DNA of 25,120 nucleotides. Source: JBIKLM01 sp044375105. GTDB taxonomy: Bacteria > Planctomycetota > UBA1135 > GCA-002686595. Below, in pieces: positions 6,240-12,530 of the stretch (the stretch's first letter is position 1; the number at the start of each line of letters is the position of its first letter). Made by a program: the position numbers and the translations under genes. The stretch is from positions 1-25,120 of the forward strand of contig JBILNK010000050.1 in the NCBI GenBank assembly GCA_044375105.1, written 5' to 3'. The notes beneath the pieces are model-generated. The model saw nothing but the letters and a program-made list of their open reading frames with translations. It did not search any database and had not been told where the DNA came from.

Positions 6240-6869
6240 ATGACCCGCCCCCCGACCCAACTGCGCGGCGCCTTCGCCCTGGACCAGGTCCAGCCGCAGC
6301 TCGCCGCCGCCCTGGCGGTCAAGGGCCTCGGGCAGTACCCGGTGCCCGGCGACAGCGCCTATTGGATCGAGGTCGAGCCCGGGCTGCTGGCCAACACCCT
6401 GCTCGACGTGGCCCTCAAGCAGTGCGACGTGCGCCCGGGAGCGCTGCTGACCGAGCGGCACTTCGGCACGCTCGAGGTGCACGCCGCCGACCAGGGCCAG
6501 GTGCGCGAGGCCGGGCGGCGCATGCTGCGCCACGCGGGCCTTGCCGAGGGCGACACGCGCCCGCCGCGCGTGCTGTTCCGCGAAATCGTCCAGCAGGTCG
6601 ATGCCCACCACGCCAACCTGATCAACAAGAGCCGCAGCGGCATGCTGGTGCTGGCCCGCGACACCCTCTACACCCTCGAAGTGGAGGCCGCCGTGTGGGT
6701 CCTGCTGCTGGCCAACGAGGCCGAAAAGGCCGCGCCCGTCCGGCTGGTCGACATCGAGAACTCCGGCGCCGTCGGGCGCCTGCGCCTGTGCGGCGGCGAC
6801 GCCGAGATCCGCGCCGCCGCCGAAGCCGTCGAGCGCTGCCTCAGCGCCCATGGCGGCGGCGCGCACTGA
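6240..6869 (+). CDS. Tandem BMC-T shell protein, CsoS1D/CcmP-like (gated, double-stacking type)
   Basis: 209 residues with two diverged BMC domains. The first (about 8-100) contains ALDQVQPQLAAAL, YWIEVEPGLLANTLLDVALKQCDV and LLTERHFGTLEVH; the second (about 115-205) contains INKSRSGMLVL, LYTLEVEAAVWVLLLANEAEKAAPVRLVDIE and GAVGRLRLCGGDAEI. From memory these match the CsoS1D/CcmP class of carboxysome trimers, which stack face to face and have a pore that opens and closes. The Glu-Arg pair that gates the CsoS1D pore corresponds to Glu72-Arg73. It does not resemble EutL or PduB. Three copies form a pseudohexamer. The start has no Shine-Dalgarno sequence; the next BMC-T gene follows after 34 bases. 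Confidence 0.85.
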   Translation: MTRPPTQLRGAFALDQVQPQLAAALAVKGLGQYPVPGDSAYWIEVEPGLLANTLLDVALKQCDVRPGALLTERHFGTLEVHAADQGQVREAGRRMLRHAGLAEGDTRPPRVLFREIVQQVDAHHANLINKSRSGMLVLARDTLYTLEVEAAVWVLLLANEAEKAAPVRLVDIENSGAVGRLRLCGGDAEIRAAAEAVERCLSAHGGGAH

Positions 6870-6903
6870 ACCTCCCCTCGCGGCCCCGCGCCGCGCTCCC
6901 GCC

Positions 6904-7518
6904 ATGAGCGAATCGAACGGCAGCCTGCGCAACGACCAAAACCCGGTGCTCTTCGACGTCCAGCAGGCCGAGCCCTGCCTGGCGCTCTTGGAGCTGTGCT
7001 CGGTGGCCCGCGGCGTGGAGGTCGCCGATGGGCTGCTCAAGGAGGCGCCGGTCGAGGTGCACTTCGCCACCCCGGTGCAGCCCGGCAAGTACCTGGTGCT
7101 GTTCAGCGGGCCGGTCGAAGCCGTGGCGGCCGCGGGTCGGCGCGGCGGCGAATTGGCCGGGGGCGACCTGGTCGATCGGCTGCACCTGCCCCAGGCCCAC
7201 CCGCAGCTGCTGGCGGGGCTGCGCCGCCGCGGCGGCGTGATCCAGGGCCGGCTGGATGCGATCGCCGTGCTCGAGACCAGCACGGTCGCCAGCGCCTTGG
7301 CGGCGGCCGATCTGGCGCTCAAGACCGCCAACGTCGATCTGCTCGATCTGCGCGTGGCCAACGGCTTGGGCGGCAAGAGCTTTTTCACCCTGACCGGCGA
7401 GGTCAGCGACGTGCGCGCGGCGCTGACCGCCGCGGCGCGCCAGGCCGAAGCGGGCGGGCACCTGCTGCGCCAGGTGGTGATCGCGCAGCCCCATCCGGAG
7501 CTGGTGCGGCACCTGTGA
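6904..7518 (+). CDS. Tandem BMC-T shell protein, PduT-like, lacking the Fe-S cysteine
   Basis: 204 residues from the ATG at 6904; an earlier in-frame ATG at 6850 overlaps the previous gene and would add a non-conserved Arg/Pro/Ala leader. It has two BMC domains in the PduT order: LALLELCSVARGVEVADGLLKEAPVEV, QPGKYLVLFSGPVEAV, then IAVLETSTVASALAAADLALKTANVDL, GLGGKSFFTLTGEVSDVRAAL and a VVIAQPHPEL end. In PduT a pore Cys in the ICPGK loop holds a 4Fe-4S cluster. Here the loop is VQPGK, with Gln59 in that place, so no cluster is expected. It probably forms a trimeric facet tile with a small-molecule pore. Last gene of the BMC cluster, followed by a GC hairpin. Confidence 0.85.
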   Translation: MSESNGSLRNDQNPVLFDVQQAEPCLALLELCSVARGVEVADGLLKEAPVEVHFATPVQPGKYLVLFSGPVEAVAAAGRRGGELAGGDLVDRLHLPQAHPQLLAGLRRRGGVIQGRLDAIAVLETSTVASALAAADLALKTANVDLLDLRVANGLGGKSFFTLTGEVSDVRAALTAAARQAEAGGHLLRQVVIAQPHPELVRHL

Positions 7519-7529
7519 GCGCGGCGCCG

Positions 7530-7547
7530 CCGGGCCGGCTGGCCCGG
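7530..7547 (+). terminator. GC hairpin after the BMC cluster
   Basis: CCGGGCC (7530-7536) pairs with GGCCCGG (7541-7547) around GGCT, 12 bases beyond the last BMC stop. No T-run follows. It is a plausible but weak transcription end. Confidence 0.35.
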
Positions 7548-7741
7548 GGCCAAGCGGCGGGGGCCGCGGGGGAGCTGCGAGCCGGTTTTCGCGGCCGGCC
7601 GGCGCAGAGGGCCGTGGGGGTCGCGGCGCGGGCGCTGCTCGGGCTGAAGGCGGAGCCTTGGGAGCCCGGCGCAGCCTGGAGTCCAAGGGCCCGCTCCGGC
7701 AGCATGGGGCGGGCGCCGGAATTCAGTGCCCGACGCGCCCC

Positions 7742-8962
7742 ATGACCCCCAGCCAGCGCACCTTCTGGTCGGTCTGGCTGGCGAACCTGGTGGCGGGCAC
7801 GGGGCTGATGAGCTTCCTGCCCTTCTTCCCGAGCCAGATCGAATCGATGGGGGTCCGGGACCCCGATCAGGTCGCCACCTGGACCGGCTGCGTGTTCGGC
7901 GTGGCCCCGCTGATGGCGGCCCTGATGGGTCCGATCTGGGGCTCCCTGGGGGACCGCGTCGGCAGGAAGCCCATGGTGCTGCGCTCGCTGGTGGCGATCA
8001 CGCTGTTCGTGGGCGCCATGGGCTTCGCGCGCACGCCGCTCGAGCTGCTGCTCTTGCGCATGCTGCAGGGCACCTTCTCGGGCATCCTGCCCCCCAGCAT
8101 CACGCTGGTCTCGATCGGATCGCCGAGCGGCAGCCAGGGGCGCTTGGCGGGGCGCCTGCAGATGGCCCTGGCGGCCGGGGCGATCTTCGGGCCGCTGATC
8201 GGTTCTCGGGTGGTGGCGGCCTACGGCCTCGAGTGCCTGTTCCTGGCGGTGGGGGGCGCGGTGGCCCTGGCCGCCGTCGGCGTGCTCCTGTTCGCCAGCG
8301 AGGACCAAAGCGCCATGCGGCTCGGCCCGGAGCGTCTGCGGCGCGGGCTCTTGACCGAGGCCTTCGGCGACTTCCGCCTGCTGATCCAAGACCGCACCCT
8401 GCGCTTCTCGATGGCCATGCTGTTCGCCCTGCAGTTCGGGCTGGGCGCCACCAATCCGCTGCTCGAGCTGCTGGTGCGCCGGCTGGAGGGCGGTTTCGGC
8501 TTGAGCTTCGAGGACCGCACGGCGCTGCTGTTCTCTTCGATGGCGATCGTCAGCGTGGCGCTGATGCCGAGCTGGGGCCGGCTCGGCGACCGACGGGGCC
8601 ACTATCGCTGCCTGCGCTGGTGCGTGTGGGGCTCGGCCATCGCCCTCTCGGCGACCAGCCTGGTCGGGAACTACGGCCAGCTGTGGGCCCTGCGCGTGGC
8701 CCTGGGCGTGTTCGCGGCCGGCGCCGGCCCCCTGGCCTACGGGGTCGCCGGGGCGCGCACTCCCCAGGGCCAGCGCGGCGCCGCCAACGGCGCCGTGTTC
8801 TCGGCCCAGGCCCTGGCTTCGGCCCTCTCGGCCATGGCCGGCGGGCTGCTGGCGCAAGGTTTGGGCCTGGTCGGGCTGTTTACCGCGGCTGGGCTGGCGC
8901 TGTTCGCCGCGGCGGGGCTGGCGGAGCTGGGCCGGCGCCAACCCGGCTCCCAGGCTCCCTGA
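7742..8962 (+). CDS. Major facilitator superfamily transporter (drug-exporter-like)
   Basis: 406 residues with about 12 hydrophobic segments. The MFS motif A between TM2 and TM3 is clear (GSLGDRVGRKPM), and its second-half counterpart is GRLGDRRGHYR. The segment LRMLQGTFSGILPPSITLVS matches the TM4-5 region of DHA1 drug-proton antiporters of the TetA/MdtG kind. It is an inner-membrane carrier, probably a proton-driven exporter; the substrate cannot be told. The ATG at 7742 was chosen because the MFS N-terminus (QRTFWSVWLANLVAGTGL) starts right after it. It lies 223 bases behind the BMC cluster on the same strand, so traffic of a BMC substrate or product is possible but not shown. Confidence 0.88.
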   Translation: MTPSQRTFWSVWLANLVAGTGLMSFLPFFPSQIESMGVRDPDQVATWTGCVFGVAPLMAALMGPIWGSLGDRVGRKPMVLRSLVAITLFVGAMGFARTPLELLLLRMLQGTFSGILPPSITLVSIGSPSGSQGRLAGRLQMALAAGAIFGPLIGSRVVAAYGLECLFLAVGGAVALAAVGVLLFASEDQSAMRLGPERLRRGLLTEAFGDFRLLIQDRTLRFSMAMLFALQFGLGATNPLLELLVRRLEGGFGLSFEDRTALLFSSMAIVSVALMPSWGRLGDRRGHYRCLRWCVWGSAIALSATSLVGNYGQLWALRVALGVFAAGAGPLAYGVAGARTPQGQRGAANGAVFSAQALASALSAMAGGLLAQGLGLVGLFTAAGLALFAAAGLAELGRRQPGSQAP

Positions 8963-9182
8963 GAGCCCGCAGGAGACCCGGCGGCCGAGCGAAAAATTTG
9001 CAGGTCCGGCCGGTTTGCCGGGGGCTCGCTTCCGGGGCATTGCGGAGGCGGAGGAAAAGTGCAGCCAGCCGGCGACCAGCCGGCGTGCTCGCGACCCAGC
9101 GGGCCATCCGCACTCCGCTTCGCGGCAAGTCCGAACTCCGACGGAGCCGAAGGAGATCCCGGCTTCGGCCGCACCCGACCCC

Positions 9183-11504
9183 ATGAACCACTCGGTTCCT
9201 CCCGGTTCCCGCCGACAAAACGCCAGCTCTGCCCCGGCGCTGCGCTTCGGCGTATTGCATCTGATCTTGACCGGCATTGCGATCACCCTGGGGGTCTTCG
9301 CGGCCGCGGTGATCGGTATCCGGCACATCGCCGGTGGGGTCGAGCTGCTGGCCTCGCGCGACCTCGAGAACACGCGCCACGTGGCCGCGATCGTGTTCTA
9401 CGACGAGGTCTTGACCATGTCTGCGCGGCTCGCGGCAGCCACCGGGGAGCGCGCCTGGATCGATCGCTACCACTCCTTCGAGCCCAAGCTCTTGGCGGCC
9501 CTCGAGCGCTCCCAGAGCCTGGCGCCCGACGCCTACGCCCTGGCGGCCACCGACGAGACCAGACTGGCCAACGAGGCTCTGGTGTCCATGGAGCTGGAGG
9601 CTTTCAGGCTGGTGCGCCAGGGGCAGCGCGAGGCGGCCTACGAGCTGCTCTCGAGCCCCGAGTACCTGCACAAGAAGTCCGTGTATGCAGCGGGGATGGA
9701 GGCGGCCGAATCGGCGATCACGCGCTCGGTCGAAGGGCGCTCGCGGGAGCTTCTGACCTGGCTCGATGCCTCGCGCACGATCTCGGTCGCCGCGCTGCTG
9801 ACCCTGTCGCTGGCCTGGATCTGCCTGCTCTCCATGGCGCGTCGCATGCTTGCGGACCAGCGCCAGAGCGAGCAGGACCTGGCCGCGGCCCGCGATCGCG
9901 CCGAGGCCGCCATGCACGCCAAGGCCGAGTTCTTGGCCAACATGAGCCATGAGATCCGTACACCGCTCAATGGGGTTATCGGGATGAATGAGCTCATGTG
10001 CGGTACGCATCTGGACGAAACCCAGCTCCAATACGCGGACAACATCCGCGTTTCTAGCGAGGCGCTCTTGCATGTGATCGACGACGTGCTCGACTACAGC
10101 AAGATCGACGCCGGAAAGCTCGAGATCGAGGCCACCCCCTTCGACCTGACCACGCGCATCGAAGATATCGTCGCCCTGATCGCGCCGCGCACCGTCACCA
10201 AGCGAATCGAGTTGCTGGTCGAGATGGATACGCGCTTGCCGCCCCAGGTGATCGGCGACCCGGGCCGGCTCGGCCAGGTGTTGCTGAACCTGCTCGGCAA
10301 CGCGGCCAAATTCACCTTCGCGGGCGAGGTGCGGCTGACGGTCGAGCCCCTCCAGACGGGCGCGCTCGGCCCCGCCCAGCCGCTCTGGATCCGCTTCGAG
10401 ATCGCCGATTCGGGCATCGGCATCCCGCCCGAGCGCCTGCCCAAGCTGTTCGCGCCCTTCGAGCAGGTCGACGCCTCGACCACGCGCCGCTTCGGTGGCA
10501 CCGGCCTCGGCCTGGCGATCACCCGCCGGCTGGTGGAGCTGATGGGCGGGCGTGTGTCGGTCGAATCGCGTCTGGGGATCGGCAGCCGTTTCCGCGTGGA
10601 GCTGCCGCTGCCCGCGCTGCCGCATTCCGCGGCGTCGGCCTGCGCGCCGAGCGTGGTGCCCGCGGGGCTGCCCGTGCTGCTGGTCGACGACCATCCCGAG
10701 GCGCGCTCGATCCTGCTCGGCCAGCTGCGCGCCCTCGGCGCGGTCGCCGAGGGGCTGGAAAGCGGCGAGGCGCTGCTCGAGCGGCTGCGGCTCGCCGCAC
10801 CCGCCGAGCGGCCAGCTTTGGTAATGCTCGACCTGCACCTGGGCGGCATCGACGGGATCGAGACCGCGCGGCGACTGCGAGCGCTGCCCGGCCTGGACGA
10901 CCTGCCGATCGTGCTGTTCAGCGCGGACCCCCAGGGCGCCGAGGCGGAGGAGGTCGGCATTGCCGCTCGGCTGTTGAAACCGATCCGGCGCCGCGAGCTC
11001 GAGCGCACCCTGGCGCGCCTGGCCAGTCTCGGAGGCCAGCTCGCCAAGTCTGCGCCTCGGGCCGAGACCCCGGCGGTTCCGACCGGGCTCGCGGGCCGGC
11101 GGGTGCTGGTGGCGGAGGACAACCCGATCAACCAGCGCGTCGTGGGGGCCCTGCTCGAGCGCGCCGGCATCGACGTCCGCCTGGCCAACGACGGACGCCA
11201 GGCCCTGGAACTCGAGAGCCAGGGCACCTTCGACCTGATCCTGATGGATTGTCAGATGCCGATCCTCGACGGCTATGAGGCCACCCGCTCGATCCGTCAG
11301 CGCGCGCGCCAGCTCGGCCGTCCGGCGGTGCCGATCCTGGCGCTGACCGCCCACGCGCTCGAAGGCGAGCTCGAGCGCTGTCTGGAGGCCGGCATGGACG
11401 GGTACCTGACCAAACCGATCCGCTCCGCGGCCCTGTACGCGGCCCTGCTCGAGCAGCTCTCCGGCCGCCCGCCCCACGGCGCAGAGTCCAGGCGCGCGGC
11501 CTGA
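9183..11504 (+). CDS. Hybrid sensor histidine kinase with two receiver domains
   Basis: 773 residues from the ATG at 9183. TM1 lies at about 21-45, a periplasmic sensor region of about 150 residues at 46-198 (mostly helical, no known sensor domain recognised), and TM2 at about 199-219. HisKA follows with FLANMSHEIRTPLNGVIGM (His256), then HATPase_c with the N box LLNLLGNAAKFT, DSGIGIPPE and GTGLGLAI. The first receiver has LLVDDHPEA and phospho-acceptor Asp550 (LVMLDLHLG). The second has VLVAEDNPINQRVV and Asp689 (LILMDCQMPILDGYEATR), with ALTAHAL and YLTKPI. It lacks an HPt domain and no HPt or DNA-binding regulator is nearby, so the output partner is encoded elsewhere. This BarA-like layout is common. 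The 220 bases upstream hold no clear promoter. Confidence 0.93.
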   Translation: MNHSVPPGSRRQNASSAPALRFGVLHLILTGIAITLGVFAAAVIGIRHIAGGVELLASRDLENTRHVAAIVFYDEVLTMSARLAAATGERAWIDRYHSFEPKLLAALERSQSLAPDAYALAATDETRLANEALVSMELEAFRLVRQGQREAAYELLSSPEYLHKKSVYAAGMEAAESAITRSVEGRSRELLTWLDASRTISVAALLTLSLAWICLLSMARRMLADQRQSEQDLAAARDRAEAAMHAKAEFLANMSHEIRTPLNGVIGMNELMCGTHLDETQLQYADNIRVSSEALLHVIDDVLDYSKIDAGKLEIEATPFDLTTRIEDIVALIAPRTVTKRIELLVEMDTRLPPQVIGDPGRLGQVLLNLLGNAAKFTFAGEVRLTVEPLQTGALGPAQPLWIRFEIADSGIGIPPERLPKLFAPFEQVDASTTRRFGGTGLGLAITRRLVELMGGRVSVESRLGIGSRFRVELPLPALPHSAASACAPSVVPAGLPVLLVDDHPEARSILLGQLRALGAVAEGLESGEALLERLRLAAPAERPALVMLDLHLGGIDGIETARRLRALPGLDDLPIVLFSADPQGAEAEEVGIAARLLKPIRRRELERTLARLASLGGQLAKSAPRAETPAVPTGLAGRRVLVAEDNPINQRVVGALLERAGIDVRLANDGRQALELESQGTFDLILMDCQMPILDGYEATRSIRQRARQLGRPAVPILALTAHALEGELERCLEAGMDGYLTKPIRSAALYAALLEQLSGRPPHGAESRRAA

Positions 11505-11809
11505 GCCTGCGGCGCCCGCGAACCGATCGCCGAGCTCCGGTCCTCCCCGCTCCGCTTGCCGGACCGCGGGCCCTGCGGCTCGAGGCGCAGGGCAGGGGCC
11601 GCGAGAGCCCCCGTCCCGGCCGCCGTGCGTTGGTCCCGCAGATTCTTGAAGCGCGTTGCTCGCAGGGCTTTTGGGCCGCGTGTGGCGAGCAGAAATCACC
11701 GAGCTGTAGGGAAGCCAGCAGGCACAAGCCCAAGGACCCCGCCGAGGCCCTGGATGTCCAGAGCCAGTCGCAGGGCTGCGTCCGGTAGGCCTTCAAGCAC
11801 CCACCCGAT

Positions 11810-11837
11810 CCCCTGAAGCGCGCTTTTCGTTCAGGGG
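11810..11837 (+). promoter_or_regulatory. Leader hairpin 1 of the HAMP-like gene
   Basis: CCCCTGAA (11810-11817) pairs with TTCAGGGG (11830-11837) around a 12-base loop. It precedes a second hairpin with a T-run and may be the upstream part of an attenuator or of the kinase-gene terminator. Confidence 0.4.
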
Positions 11838-11849
11838 GCTGCAGAGATT

Positions 11850-11872
11850 TGCCGATCCAATCGGCAGCTTTT
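11850..11872 (+). terminator. Hairpin with T-run, 15 bases before the HAMP-like gene start
   Basis: TGCCGAT (11850-11856) and ATCGGCA (11860-11866) form a seven-base stem with a CCA loop, followed by GC and TTTT (11869-11872). This is the most intrinsic-terminator-like structure in the window. Its place directly before the ATG at 11888 suggests either the end of the kinase transcript or an attenuator for the next gene. Confidence 0.5.
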
Positions 11873-11887
11873 GCCGCCCCCTGACCC

Positions 11888-12364
11888 ATGCGCCGCAAGA
11901 ACCTCGTCCTGGCCGAATTCCAGCTACGGTTGGTGCTCTTGGTGGCGGCCTCGGCCGGCGTGGCCGCGGGCATTCAGGCCCTGATGCTCGACCAGGCCAT
12001 CGGCATCCTGGCCCAGACCCTGCCGAACGATGCCTCCCTGCTGGAAGCGGAGCTGCCCAGGCTGATGTCCCGCGCCACCCTGGGCACGCTGGCCTTGCTC
12101 TTCCCGCTGCTGTATTTCCTGGTCCTGGCGGTCAGTTTCGACTTCTGTGGGCCGCTGGTGCGCTTTCGGCGTTTTCTGAACGCGGTCGAGTCCGGAGAGC
12201 AGGTGGAGCCGTGCAGCCTGCGCCACGGCGATCGGCTCCAGGATCTGTGCGCGATGCTGAACCTGGCCACCCTGGAGCAGCGCGCGGAGAACGGACGCCG
12301 GGCGGCCCAGCGGGACGCGGCCGGGAACCTCGGCGAGCGCGCTTCCGAGCAAGCGGTGGCCTGA
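11888..12364 (+). CDS. Small membrane protein with two TM segments and a HAMP-like domain
   Basis: 158 residues: TM1 about 12-31 (LRLVLLVAASAGVAAGIQAL), a short outside loop with a Leu/Glu-rich helix, TM2 about 62-86 (LGTLALLFPLLYFLVLAVSFDF), then CGPLVRFRRFLNAVESGEQVEPCSLRHGDRLQDLCAMLN. The G-P-[LI]-x-R-[FL] entry, the amphipathic helix, the polar turn and a second helix with LQDLC resemble the HAMP-like modules of small two-TM proteins in Planctomycetota and Deltaproteobacteria-type bacteria. No kinase, cyclase or methyl-accepting domain follows, so it may couple to a partner in the membrane. The C-terminal 35 residues are hydrophilic and probably disordered. No Shine-Dalgarno sequence; two hairpins lie in the leader. 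Confidence 0.75.
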   Translation: MRRKNLVLAEFQLRLVLLVAASAGVAAGIQALMLDQAIGILAQTLPNDASLLEAELPRLMSRATLGTLALLFPLLYFLVLAVSFDFCGPLVRFRRFLNAVESGEQVEPCSLRHGDRLQDLCAMLNLATLEQRAENGRRAAQRDAAGNLGERASEQAVA

Positions 12365-12365
12365 G

Positions 12366-12380
12366 GCTCGGCGCCCGAGC
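12366..12380 (+). terminator. Hairpin directly after the HAMP-like gene
   Basis: GCTCGG (12366-12371) pairs with CCGAGC (12375-12380) around a CGC loop, beginning two bases after the stop codon. No T-run follows. Confidence 0.35.
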
Positions 12381-12479
12381 GGCCAGCGTAGAGCCCGGGT
12401 CCGCCTTCCGGGTTCAACGCCAGTGGTTTGCTGTGGTAGGCGTCGGCGCGGGGCTCGAGGTCCGAGTCCCGGCGCTCGT

Positions 12480-12529
12480 GGGCTGGCCCGCCGGAAGATG
12501 GCCCCGAGGCTCGCGGGCGGGCCCAGCCC
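12480..12529 (-). terminator. Long hairpin between convergent genes
   Basis: GGGCTGGCCCGCC (12480-12492) pairs with GGCGGGCCCAGCCC (12516-12529) as 13 base pairs with one bulged C and a 23-base loop. It begins one base beyond the stop of the minus-strand TPR gene and lies in the gap between two converging genes, so it could end transcription from both sides. No T-run is seen. Confidence 0.5.
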
Positions 12530-12530
12530 A

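Larger units (their letters stand above)
11505..11887 (+). other. Intergenic leader between the kinase and HAMP-like genes
   Basis: No credible gene is seen; open frames give Arg/Pro/Ser-rich unnatural translations. The first 250 bases show only a weak CGGTCC/GGACCG inverted repeat. The last 80 bases hold two consecutive hairpins that end just before the ATG of the HAMP-like gene. Confidence 0.5.

Noticed and set aside
6850..6903. Earlier ATG for the PduT-like gene
   Set aside because: It overlaps the preceding stop and adds 18 Arg/Pro/Ala residues not expected in the family; the ATG at 6904 fits the BMC-T N-terminus better.
6904..7518. Fe-S cluster in the PduT-like protein
   Set aside because: The pore loop has Gln in place of the ligand Cys.
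7403..9373. Minus-strand open frame of about 650 codons opposite the MFS gene
   Set aside because: The MFS membrane segments and motif A are on the plus strand; the antisense product is Gln/His/Arg-rich without structure.
8880..11699. Minus-strand open frame of about 940 codons opposite the hybrid kinase
   Set aside because: Antisense shadow of a gene with clear kinase and receiver motifs; its composition is Arg/Gln/Gly/His-rich.
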